Assembly: GCA_005879255.1 (NCBI GenBank)
Contig: VBKY01000172.1
Span: 1-14,200, forward strand
Source of the DNA: Deltaproteobacteria bacterium
Lineage (GTDB): Bacteria > Desulfobacterota_B > Binatia > UBA9968
Direction of reading: 5' to 3'
DNA length: 14,200 nucleotides
The notes beneath the pieces were generated by a model, which had not been told where the DNA came from, ran no database searches, and saw only the letters and a program-made list of their open reading frames with translations. Shown piece by piece: positions 1 to 7,159 of the stretch. The stretch's first letter is position 1. Each line of letters starts with the position of its first letter. The position numbers and the translations under genes are program-made.

Positions 1-240
1 AACGATGATGCTCGGTTTTCCTGGAATATATTTGCTAAAATGGCGCGCAATGAGGCGAGTGTAGGTATCGTATCCACCGCCCGGCGACGTGCCAACGATA
101 ATTCGGATAGTTTTCCCTTCATAGAAAGACGTAGCGCTTAGTGCGAGCTCAGCACGCGCACCCAGGACAATCAACAGAACGGATATAGCGGTCGTTAAAT
201 GCGACCTCACAGGCGAACATCTAAATATTCTCTTTGGCAT
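1..240 (-). CDS. TctC/Bug-family tripartite tricarboxylate transporter receptor, N-terminal part
   Basis: The reverse strand is open from an ATG at 240 to the window edge (80 codons), so the C-terminal three quarters are missing. The start is supported by GGAG (251-254) ten bases upstream. Residues 1-37 look like a Sec signal peptide: basic start (MPKRIFR), a hydrophobic stretch around LLIVLGARA, then small residues. The mature part contains YEGKTIRIIVGTSPGGGYD followed by TRLIARH and a Pro-Gly-Lys-Pro near residue 74. This is the typical N-terminus of the Bug (TctC) periplasmic receptors, which bind carboxylates and similar small molecules for TctAB-type secondary transporters or act as sensors. 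It lies 164 bases downstream of another solute-binding protein gene on the same strand. The ligand cannot be told. Family assignment is firm; completeness is unknown. Confidence 0.88.
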   Translation of the reverse strand, partial: MPKRIFRCSPVRSHLTTAISVLLIVLGARAELALSATSFYEGKTIRIIVGTSPGGGYDTYTRLIARHFSKYIPGKPSIIV

Positions 241-404
241 TTTTCTGTTGCTCCTTTCACGATCGGTCGAGTTAAGCTCGCAGGCCGCTATTTTTTTTCG
301 CCCCTGAGGTGATACAGATCATTGAGCTTGTGGCGAAATGCTTCCTCGCCTCCGGGCAGCGTGTCGAATTTTGTCGTACCGTCTGTTTGTTGGAGGCTCG
401 GTTA

Positions 405-1547
405 TCACTTTTGCGGCAGCACCTCTTTGACGAACTTGAATATCGGCGTCAGGTCTTGGTACTCCGGTCTGGCCAGATCGAAATATTTCTTGCCTTCTTC
501 CAGACGGTTGTAGAGATCGACTTCGTCTTTGGGAATATCGATGCGGCGGGAATTGTGCGCGTCGGGCCGGCCGAATTTCTGCAACGCAAGCTGCCCTTCT
601 CGGGACAGCAGCCAGTTGACGAAAACCTTCGCCCCATTGGGGTGGGGCGCGCGCGTCGGGATGCCGAGCGTGCCGCCGGCGGCACTGCTGCTGCCGCCCT
701 CCTTCCAATCTTCGGCGTCGAGGTAACCGATCGGCAGCTTGTGCTGCATTGCCTTGCCTGCTTCGCTGCCGGCGTTGCAGCGAATACACAAAGAGAATTT
801 GCCCGCGGAAAGCCAGTCGGTCATCTGCCGCGGATCACGGCTCACGGTGATCTGCATGTCGCCATAGAGTTTTTTGAGAAATGGCGGGCCGAGGTCAGGA
901 TGATAGTAAAAAAACTGCAGCGTCGCTCCCATGCCAAAGGCCGTCGGGTCGAGCGACACCGTTTTCCCTTTCCACTTGGGCTGCAATAGATCCCAGTACG
1001 ATTTGAACTCGCTGGGATTGGCCTGCTTCAAGTTATAAGCGACTTGGCCCGATAGAGAATTGGCGACAAAGGCAAAAATGTAGCGCTTGTCCGGATCGAT
1101 GTAGCGGTGTTCGCCCTCATACCACTTTGTTTGATCCAAGACTTCGGGAAGTATGAGCGCGGGTTTGATCGGTTCGAGAATCTGCGCCTTGTAAAGCGCG
1201 TCGTGCAGCATGTTGGCCCCGGAGCTCACCACGTCCACGAGATATTTTTCACCGCGCCGTTCGGCCAGGATGCGCGATGCCAGCGAATTGCCGGCGACGG
1301 CAACGACGATGTTCGCTTTGATCTTAGGGTATCTTTTCCTGAATACTTCCAACACGCGGTCGTAATCGTAACAGCAACCATACAGCGCAAACTGCCCCTC
1401 AGCTTCGGCGGCGCGCAGCGTTTTTTCCCACTCCGCTTGCCAACTCGACTGGGCGGCAACGAACGGAACGGATGATACGATCCATAGAGCGACACAGATC
1501 GCCGTGCATGCGGCGAGGTTCACAAAGCCGTGATTACGCGAGATCAT
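405..1547 (-). CDS. Extracellular solute-binding protein, Fe(3+)/AfuA-like ABC transporter type
   Basis: A complete 380-residue protein. Residues 1-32 are a signal peptide (basic start, hydrophobic core, VAA before QSSW), placing it in the periplasm. The mature part starts WEKTLRAAEAEGQ and has the layout of type II solute-binding proteins of the iron/2-aminoethylphosphonate/spermidine group: an early strand (FALYG), a VDVVSSGAN segment, YNLK near residue 173, a YWDLLQPKWKGK segment, and a C-terminal NGAKVFVNWLLSREGQ that matches the conserved end of the family. A YY pair (FFYYHPD, about 213-219) could belong to a ligand site, but iron binding is not proven. Two adjacent cysteines (GCC near residue 58) are unusual for the family. 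The ATG is preceded by AGGAG (1551-1555) only 3 bases upstream, which is tight; no better in-frame start keeps the basic signal-peptide end. No permease or ATPase genes are adjacent, so its transporter partner is elsewhere or lost. Confidence 0.88.
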   Translation of the reverse strand: MISRNHGFVNLAACTAICVALWIVSSVPFVAAQSSWQAEWEKTLRAAEAEGQFALYGCCYDYDRVLEVFRKRYPKIKANIVVAVAGNSLASRILAERRGEKYLVDVVSSGANMLHDALYKAQILEPIKPALILPEVLDQTKWYEGEHRYIDPDKRYIFAFVANSLSGQVAYNLKQANPSEFKSYWDLLQPKWKGKTVSLDPTAFGMGATLQFFYYHPDLGPPFLKKLYGDMQITVSRDPRQMTDWLSAGKFSLCIRCNAGSEAGKAMQHKLPIGYLDAEDWKEGGSSSAAGGTLGIPTRAPHPNGAKVFVNWLLSREGQLALQKFGRPDAHNSRRIDIPKDEVDLYNRLEEGKKYFDLARPEYQDLTPIFKFVKEVLPQK

Positions 1548-1984
1548 ATTCTCCTGGCATCATCAGGACAGAGAGATGGTTTTATTTACCAAAGTATAGG
1601 GTGAACTGAGCTTGAGGATTCAATAAAGTTTGCGGAGATGCAATGACCGCGGTGCATTTCAAGCGCATGCAGGAGCGCCCGAGCGCCAACAAACTGCTCG
1701 CCCACGAGAAAGAAGTGAATGAAGGGTTGCCAAGACGGCCTAGGCGAGTTGCGCAGACATACGTAGTTGCCGAGAAGTAATTGTCAACAAAATGTTTGAC
1801 CCTTCTCCGAGATTGATCCCACTTCAATGCTAGACCCCAGCCCAACAGCAAGGGTGCGGGAAAGACTGTTTTTGTCAGACGAAAATAAGTCAATTACTCA
1901 GCCTAGACCCCACCCCCCCTGTGATGATCCTAAGAATTTTGACCCTACGAATTTAAGACTAAGAATTTGAGACGTCACCCGAGC
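1548..1984. other. Gene-free region with leader and short GACCC-rich repeats
   Basis: No convincing gene lies in these 437 bases. The part next to the solute-binding protein gene is its likely leader; a TTGACA hexamer (1782-1787, minus strand) could be a -35 box, but no good -10 is visible 16-18 bases on. The rest contains scattered short repeats on the plus strand: CTAGACCCCA twice (1830-1839 and 1903-1912), TTGACCCT at 1797-1804, a related TTTGACCCTA at 1939-1948, a run of seven C at 1913-1919, and two copies of a TAAGAATTT-containing motif (1931-1943 and 1959-1970). These suggest a degenerate intergenic repeat or mobile-element footprint at the downstream border of the split NTPase gene. 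No transposase is visible. Confidence 0.4.
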
Positions 1985-3403
1985 CTAATTGGTAGTTTGG
2001 TAACCAAGTGCACGAGTCCTTGCGACGTCAAAGTCCATCTCCTCTGCTAACCACTGCCTGTCTCGTTCTGTCGTTTTGAACATGTACAAGCGTCGTAACA
2101 CCATGTGTTTAATCAGCCGATCTGCGACGAGATCGCTTTTTGCCTCACGATGAACGCGTTTTATCTTCTCTCGAGGGATCGGAGCGCCAGAATCCAGCAG
2201 AATCGCCAACTCTATTAACTTTACCGCGAGAGTTTTATTGCGGGCAACTACCGCTTGGACATCTTCGATCAGACTTTCCGAGTTCACACTCTCGGCAGCC
2301 GTCATAAACATCGATAGAGTCACCATTTCAACTATCGCAGCTACAACTCTACGTGCCACTTTGTTGCGGACCTGATCGTCGTCGCTTTTGTCCCACCGTC
2401 GCAATGCAGCTTCAATATCTGCAATCAAAGCTTCCGGATACTCTTCTAAGAATTTCCAAAAGCTCCGTAGTGCCCTCAATGGACCACGGAACAGTTCATT
2501 TATCAGTTCGACTTTCTCCTCCCTCGGAATTTTCGAATACTGGTTCTTTAGAATCTGACCTAGTATCTGAACAGTTTTATTGAGCATTGTGATTTGAGCG
2601 ACTAAACTAAGTTTCGAACTAGATTCCTCTTTATCCGTCAACCCATCATCACCATCGTCGAGTTCGTCTCTTATCTGGTTCTGAATCTGGCGAGTTTCTT
2701 CGGGAGACCGACCAGAGTAAGTCAACCTCGGCGCAGCCTCGACAAGTGTTCCTACAATTGTCGTGTCTTTGTTTAATGTGACCGGTCTATACTGGCGAAA
2801 CAATCCCTTAAGACAATCGGAAATCGTGTCAATAAGAAATGGATCGTTCGTATGATGAGCAAGAAACAAAATTGTATTCGCATAATCCCTGACGTACAGA
2901 TGAGTACAGCATTTGCTAATATAAGCCCTTATGGCGGGATCAGATAGGTTCTGACTTAGATACTCGCCTTTGAAATAATAGAAAATGTAAAGATACCGAA
3001 ACGTGAGATCCGGGCCTACTCGCCGAAGCACCCGTGCTTTTAGCAACAAATCAAGACGAGTCTTAAAGTCGACTGTGTGCCAGGCCTTGGAAAAGCGAGC
3101 ATTAAACTCCTGAATTTCTGACTCTGGTAATTCCTCCGTACCTTTTTCATGGAAGTACCACGCTAAATGAACGCAATACTGAAACACTTCCGTAAGCTTT
3201 TCGGATTTCACCCCAGAGCGTTGAAAAGCTTCCGTGAGAAGATACTGGTAATAATATCCGAGGGCGCTTTCTTTAAACTCACCGCTTTTGTCGGCGTCGA
3301 TGCTCTGCAAAAGTGCCAAAAGATATAGAGGCAGCGGTGGAATCAATCGACGATTCATTACCGCATTAATTAGGCGTTCTGCCCGATCACGTTTTTCGAG
3401 CAA
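1985..3403 (-). CDS. C-terminal part of the split STAND NTPase (helical region)
   Basis: This 472-codon open stretch is the remainder of the metallophosphoesterase-NTPase after the internal TAA. The possible start at 3403 is only a TTG without a clear ribosome site, so independent translation is doubtful; the coding sense really begins at 3580. Near its beginning, RLIPPLPLYLLALLQSID resembles the segment following the NTPase core in this group. Around residues 133-150, LTFRYLYIFYYFKGEYLS and then NTILFLAHHTNDPFLIDTI (about 176-194) match, as I remember the family, a conserved block in the C-terminal half of STAND proteins with varied N-terminal effectors. A charged, low-complexity stretch (DELDDGDDGLTDKEESSS) follows, then long helices to the end. 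No catalytic domain is visible here; a sensing or oligomerisation role is inferred from the family. Rare hydrophobic segments do not suggest membrane insertion. Confidence 0.6.
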   Translation of the reverse strand: MLEKRDRAERLINAVMNRRLIPPLPLYLLALLQSIDADKSGEFKESALGYYYQYLLTEAFQRSGVKSEKLTEVFQYCVHLAWYFHEKGTEELPESEIQEFNARFSKAWHTVDFKTRLDLLLKARVLRRVGPDLTFRYLYIFYYFKGEYLSQNLSDPAIRAYISKCCTHLYVRDYANTILFLAHHTNDPFLIDTISDCLKGLFRQYRPVTLNKDTTIVGTLVEAAPRLTYSGRSPEETRQIQNQIRDELDDGDDGLTDKEESSSKLSLVAQITMLNKTVQILGQILKNQYSKIPREEKVELINELFRGPLRALRSFWKFLEEYPEALIADIEAALRRWDKSDDDQVRNKVARRVVAAIVEMVTLSMFMTAAESVNSESLIEDVQAVVARNKTLAVKLIELAILLDSGAPIPREKIKRVHREAKSDLVADRLIKHMVLRRLYMFKTTERDRQWLAEEMDFDVARTRALGYQTTN

Positions 3404-3580
3404 TACCGATTTGTCTACTCTTCCAGGTGATCCAAAACTAAACCACTTCGTTATGAGCTCCGCGCGCCGTGAGTAGTTGAAGTCCTGCAGAGAGTAGATT
3501 TGTAAACTGAGAGTCGACGACGTGTAGGACAGTTCAACCAGCTCGTTCAGCTCAAATAGATCGCTAACCGTACCTACAAG

Positions 3581-3583
3581 TTA
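3581..3583 (-). other. In-frame TAA stop interrupting the NTPase domain
   Basis: On the minus strand the codons read CGT TTT GGT TAA CTT GTA GGT ACG GTT, with open frame on both sides. A single C-to-T change from CAA (Gln) would create it. No slippery sequence or frame change is involved, and no strong restart signal (ATG or GTG with a ribosome site) follows closely. Confidence 0.9.
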
Positions 3584-5029
3584 ACCAAAACGTTTTTGGA
3601 GTCCTTGAAGCACTTTGGTACGCGCGGTCGATTCACCCAGTGGCGACTCATCAAAATTATCTATAAGAAGTACCTTTTTTGATTTCGAAAGTTGCTCAAA
3701 TGATATTAGTTTATCGACGCCATATTGCTCTCGCACAGCCGTCCGAATGAGCGAATCAATGTCACGGTCGCTTGTTTTGCTTATGTGTTTTCCATTGAGA
3801 AGCACCGGAACGAATCCTCGATCGTGATATTCCCGGTAGATTTGATAAAGCAGAGTTGTGCGCCCGGATTTTTCATCTCCTGAGATGAGAACTCCATTCG
3901 CAATCAGTTCAGGTCGCAAGAGGCTAGAAGCATTTAGGACAGTTCTCCGGTCACCTACATCCACACTTTTTAAATCCGGATAAACAAATACATCGGTCAA
4001 TGTTAGGGTCGAGCGTCCTGAACGCGTTAAGAACGCACCGGGATCGTCTAGAGTCTCTGCAAAGCTTGGAAGAATACTGAAGTTGTTTTTGCTTTTAGTA
4101 GGTAATTCTCGATAATCTGACCATGAACCGTCGTCCACCGGCTCATAACGATTACCCTTCCAAAGGAATCTCGTTACTGAGAACTGATTCACTTCAAGAT
4201 CAATGGTGATTATATTATAGGAAGAATCCTTCACAGTGCGCTCATTCCTTTGCAGTACGCACCCTTCGATGTAAGTGCTCTTGTTGGTTTCCGCATCGAT
4301 GTTAATCCCAACGTTACCTTGATGTTCGTGTCCGGTAATGATGATGTCCCCCAATTGTCTGATAAAGGTTCTAAAAGGACGGTATATGCTTTGGCCAAAC
4401 CAGTTAAGGGGATGATGCATGACGACAATACGTAAATCGGGAACGGGCTGTAACGTCTTCGGGGTGTAGCGTTCCACAGGAAAGTACACCTTGCCAGGTT
4501 CCTCTCGCAGGTCGGAAGTCCAAGAGATATTCAAACAATCAATAGCAATTGTCTTATCGCTGATTGTTAGACGGGTGGTGCGCCATAGTTTATCGTCTTC
4601 TACATTCGTGGAGCTCTCCAGTGAGTCGCGAAATTTAAAAAAAGCGCTCTGAATCGTCGTGCAAGCATCTATGACTGAGTCGTCCAGCTCTGTTAGATCA
4701 GATTCAGCGATCTGCTTAAGCAAAAGTTTTCGCGTAGCGTTGTTTGATTTGAAATCGCAATCATGGTTTCCGAGTGCAACAAAAAAGATCACAGGTAAGC
4801 CTGATTCATTCGCAATAGTATCCCTTATCTCTTTAAGAAAAATCTCCGCCATCTCGTATTCAGATCGCTGTCCACTAAAAGCAATGTCACCGGAGACTAC
4901 AATAAGAATTTGTGAGATACCTGGTAAATAACCATAAGTACTCGCAGCAATCTCTTTGGCTTTTGTGAGTATTGAGTCACGAGAGGATTTTATGTGGATA
5001 TCGCTCAGATGCAGAATTAGGATAGCCAT
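3581..5029 (-). CDS. Calcineurin-like metallophosphoesterase with truncated STAND/NACHT-like NTPase domain
   Basis: A 482-residue protein if translation stops at the TAA. The ATG is well supported by GGAG (5039-5042) nine bases upstream. All metallophosphoesterase motifs are present: D10-x-H12, SGD with D48, GNHD at 87-90, MHHP with H205/H206, and GHEH at 233-236. A two-metal phosphoesterase or nuclease activity is therefore likely, substrate unknown. After a linker, TDVFVYPDLK (346-355) leads into the NTPase. The Walker A region GDEKSGRTT (384-392) has arginine (CGC codon) where lysine is expected. The Walker B-like strand VLLIDNFDES (453-462) has D457, D460 and E461 in the STAND/NACHT pattern. 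The stop comes about 20 residues after Walker B, so the NTPase fold is incomplete, while the esterase domain is whole and could still be active. The methyltransferase-like gene lies 373 bases upstream on the same strand. Cytoplasmic; no signal peptide. Confidence 0.85.
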   Translation of the reverse strand: MAILILHLSDIHIKSSRDSILTKAKEIAASTYGYLPGISQILIVVSGDIAFSGQRSEYEMAEIFLKEIRDTIANESGLPVIFFVALGNHDCDFKSNNATRKLLLKQIAESDLTELDDSVIDACTTIQSAFFKFRDSLESSTNVEDDKLWRTTRLTISDKTIAIDCLNISWTSDLREEPGKVYFPVERYTPKTLQPVPDLRIVVMHHPLNWFGQSIYRPFRTFIRQLGDIIITGHEHQGNVGINIDAETNKSTYIEGCVLQRNERTVKDSSYNIITIDLEVNQFSVTRFLWKGNRYEPVDDGSWSDYRELPTKSKNNFSILPSFAETLDDPGAFLTRSGRSTLTLTDVFVYPDLKSVDVGDRRTVLNASSLLRPELIANGVLISGDEKSGRTTLLYQIYREYHDRGFVPVLLNGKHISKTSDRDIDSLIRTAVREQYGVDKLISFEQLSKSKKVLLIDNFDESPLGESTARTKVLQGLQKRFG

Positions 5030-5402
5030 AAGTTGCTTCTCCAGACAGTTGGACGACCTTATGTTAAAGAGGAATGCGCGTCAAATCCGAATTTCAATAA
5101 GTAGCCCTATAAAAGGTAACGTGAGCAGCAACGGGGTCTTGTATTTTAACATTGCGGATTTTCATCGGTCTCACCACCTGGTCCAACGTGAGAGCACGGT
5201 CCTGTTGTTTCAGTTTGGGAGGAATTATTCCGACCCGGGAGAAGGCCTGACGAGCAACGCGGCGAGCGCGGAGCCGGTAGGGTCACTCATGAAAAGTTTG
5301 TCAAGTGCACCTCACCACCGAACCAAGTCGGCTCAAACGTTCGGCTTCAGCCCCTTGGAGTTTCGACCGGAGCGCTAAGGTCTCGAACGACCAATCGGTC
5401 AG
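5030..5402. other. Gene-free spacer between methyltransferase and metallophosphoesterase genes
   Basis: These 373 bases contain no credible gene. Two minus-strand frames of 23 and 21 codons start with ATG but have no ribosome sites and no recognisable sequence. Besides the candidate promoter next to the downstream gene, a perfect TTGACA (5299-5304, minus strand) is present without a fitting -10. The half next to the metallophosphoesterase gene is AT-rich. Confidence 0.4.
5039..5084 (-). promoter_or_regulatory. Candidate sigma70-like promoter and ribosome site for the metallophosphoesterase gene
   Basis: On the minus strand, TTGACG (5079-5084) is followed after 17 bases by TAAGGT (5056-5061), a good -35 and a weak -10. 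This would place the transcript start about 20 bases before the ATG, leaving just enough leader for GGAG at 5039-5042. If real, the gene is transcribed on its own and not with the methyltransferase gene. The -10 matches consensus at only three positions. Confidence 0.35.
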
Positions 5403-6587
5403 TCACTCATCCGTGCTCTTCGGCACATTATTGAATTCGACTCCGGTCTCTTCATTAGGCACTTGGATCTCCGCCTTACGTTCTCTCGCTCGGAGGTGCG
5501 CGGCGTTTCGCGCGCCGGTATCGCGACGAGCATTTCTTCGGTAGGCACGGATTGAGCTTCGGCCGCCCCACGGTTCTCGACCGTCGAGTGCGGGCTGAAC
5601 CGATATAGAGACATCCCGAGGCATTGGATGTAGCCGAACGACGTGATCGGCTATAGTACGCGCCGCAGTTAGTATCACCTCGGTATCGGCCACTCTCGAT
5701 CTGACCTTTGTCCCGGCTACCCGCAATCGGAGACCCGACTCGAACACCAAACGATCGAATGCTTCCTGGAGCTTGGGGTAATGTCCGCCGCTCCCTCCGA
5801 TCAGCAGTACGACGGAGCCGGGCTGCAAATCGGAGAGGATTCGGCGTAATGATACTTCGAATAGCTCAAGCTTTTCAGGGTTTGTAATGAAGTTGCTTAT
5901 CACTACGAATCTGTACCGGTGGATGAGCTGTGCTTCCTCGTTCGCACCCCATACCTCCTCATCGAGCAATCGCTCTCGAAGTCGCCTGCGTTCTTCACGG
6001 GGGTCGATCGAATTCAGATCGGAAATAAGCGTTAAGCCTTCGAAAGACCTGCGTGCAAACTCTCGAAAATGACCTCGGAAGGAGTTGTTCAACCAACTGA
6101 GCTCAACTTCCGTTAGCCGGCACGGCTGTTCGAAGGCTGATTCCTGCATAACTGTACCGAAGGCCGAGAGATGCTTGTAGAATTCACCGATTGCCAAAAC
6201 ACTCGGGCCCGGCCCCGTTCCGATGTCGAGCACGTTGACGCCATAGCGCGCCAGAGGAAAGCAAGCTGTGTTGAAGAGATGTTCCAGCGCATACCATGTT
6301 CGGGCATAACGGTCGAGCAAGTACAACCACGAGTAAGCCGCGGGTGCGAGGGGTAACTCGTAAGTCTCTTGATTGTCGCAGTCTGAGATAACGCGCGGCA
6401 CGGCTTCCCAGAAGGCAATCGCGTCGTCACCCGTTCGAATGAGATTTTGCAAAAAAGCAGTCAGATCTCGGGCGAGGACTTCTAGCGACGACAGCCTAGC
6501 TCGCTCCGTGTCCAGATAATTGAGGAACGTTCGCCGATGTCTCTGAACGACTGTGCGCCACCCATGGGATGGTCGATTCAATGCCAT
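5403..6587 (-). CDS. Class I SAM-dependent methyltransferase-like protein
   Basis: A 394-residue protein. An N-terminal helical part (1-115) precedes a Rossmann-type core. Motif I is NVLDIGTGPGPSV (118-130), with the glycine-rich SAM-binding loop. A later strand reads FVVISNFIT (227-235), and LQPGSVVLLIGGSGGHYPKL (254-273) sits where such enzymes have the post-motif III strand. A distant likeness to Rsm22-type rRNA methyltransferases is possible, but the substrate is not identifiable. The tail from about residue 325 is rich in Arg and looks unstructured; another minus-strand frame over 5399-5614 is also open, so a frameshift near 5615 cannot be excluded. The ATG has no clear ribosome site. 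Its position upstream of the metallophosphoesterase-NTPase gene hints at a shared accessory locus, but the 373-base gap argues against tight coupling. Confidence 0.72.
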   Translation of the reverse strand: MALNRPSHGWRTVVQRHRRTFLNYLDTERARLSSLEVLARDLTAFLQNLIRTGDDAIAFWEAVPRVISDCDNQETYELPLAPAAYSWLYLLDRYARTWYALEHLFNTACFPLARYGVNVLDIGTGPGPSVLAIGEFYKHLSAFGTVMQESAFEQPCRLTEVELSWLNNSFRGHFREFARRSFEGLTLISDLNSIDPREERRRLRERLLDEEVWGANEEAQLIHRYRFVVISNFITNPEKLELFEVSLRRILSDLQPGSVVLLIGGSGGHYPKLQEAFDRLVFESGLRLRVAGTKVRSRVADTEVILTAARTIADHVVRLHPMPRDVSISVQPALDGREPWGGRSSIRAYRRNARRDTGARNAAHLRARERKAEIQVPNEETGVEFNNVPKSTDE

Positions 6588-7159
6588 GAAATTGTCGTCG
6601 AGCTAAGTGTAAATGAATCGCTGGCTTCGAGCGGGATACGCCGCGAGCCGAAATGCCCCTGCTGCAAGATCGGCTAACGACACGCGGCCTGTCAATCTCG
6701 TTTATAAAGCATACAAAAGCGCGGCATCACGACTCGCCACGTCTCCGCACTACCAGAACTTTCCCGGACGCTTGGCCGGGGGTCGGACCAAGCTAAGTCG
6801 CCGTAAAATTCAGAATTTTCGCTCCAAAGTCTAGTGTTTTCCGACCTTAGCGCCTGATTTTTACCCTTAAAAGTGGACGCGTAAGCTTCACTCAATCATT
6901 TCTTGGATTTTCGATTTAAATTCGATCTCAGCGGTTTAACTGAAGGCTCGGCAATATATCCTCCCGACTCCCAGAGTACGAATCTCTGTTTAGGGTCGAA
7001 TCTTTACCTTTGCGGTTAGCAGCGCGGCGCGGACGCTGTGCACCGCGTGGCTACACCACCGTTTTTAAGGAACGTTTGACATAAGTGTGTCAGGGTCATA
7101 AGTGTGTCAGGGTCAGGCCAGAGTTATTGACTTATTGGTTATGGGTCTTCAGCGGCCAG
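6588..7159. other. Gene-free region upstream of the methyltransferase gene
   Basis: In 572 bases I see no supportable gene. A 67-codon minus-strand frame (6692-6895) starts with TTG and has no recognisable family. A short perfect inverted repeat AAAATTC-A-GAATTTT lies at 6805-6819; its function is unknown. At 7047-7067 the plus strand has GTGG, a CTACA loop, CCAC and then five T, too short a stem for a convincing terminator. TTGACA near 6690 (minus strand) could belong to a methyltransferase promoter, but the -10 is poor. The right end holds tandem 17-bp repeats, listed separately. Confidence 0.4.
7081..7114 (+). repeat. Perfect tandem 17-bp direct repeat
   Basis: ATAAGTGTGTCAGGGTC occurs twice back to back (7081-7097 and 7098-7114). 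The 10-base core TCAGGGTCAG recurs in the same orientation at 7740-7749, so the core motif flanks the DinB-like gene on both sides. Such GGGTC/GACCC-bearing short repeats are often associated with IS200-like/REP elements in environmental genomes, but no transposase is present here, so that link is inference. Confidence 0.8.

Larger units (their letters stand above)
1985..5029 (-). pseudogene. Metallophosphoesterase-STAND NTPase gene split by an in-frame TAA
   Basis: From the ATG at 5029 to the TAG at 1985 there are exactly 1,015 codons in one frame, with a single internal stop, TAA at 3581-3583 (codon 483). The 59 codons between this stop and the next possible start (TTG at 3403) are fully open. 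They read as natural protein (VSDLFELNELVELS and onward), continuing the NTPase fold after Walker B. The full product would be about 1,014 residues: calcineurin-like metallophosphoesterase (1-290), linker, P-loop NTPase of STAND/NACHT type (about 345-600), then a helical C-terminal region. The length and order fit prokaryotic STAND proteins with an N-terminal effector, many of which act in phage defence. The interruption is either a nonsense mutation (for example CAA to TAA), a sequencing error, or a readthrough site. Base composition is visibly AT-richer than in the flanking genes, consistent with transfer. Confidence 0.8.

Noticed and set aside
309..989. 226-codon plus-strand open frame
   Set aside because: It lies wholly opposite the solute-binding protein gene, whose translation shows a clear family and signal peptide; this frame reads as no known protein.
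1582..1893. 103-codon minus-strand open frame in the leader of the iron-type SBP gene
   Set aside because: It starts at TTG without a ribosome site, overlaps repeat motifs, and its translation has no family features.
5250..5310. TTGACA at 5299-5304 (minus strand) as a promoter
   Set aside because: The hexamer 17 bases downstream is CCTACC, which does not resemble a -10 box.
6805..6819. Inverted repeat AAAATTC-A-GAATTTT as terminator or operator
   Set aside because: An AT-only-like stem with a one-base loop cannot act as a rho-independent hairpin, and no regulator gene is nearby; it may be chance in AT-rich DNA.
6692..6895. 67-codon minus-strand open frame
   Set aside because: TTG start, no ribosome site, no recognisable sequence; an ATG next to it runs into a stop after two codons.
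7047..7067. GTGG-CTACA-CCAC followed by T5 as rho-independent terminator
   Set aside because: The stem is only four base pairs, and no plus-strand gene ends there.
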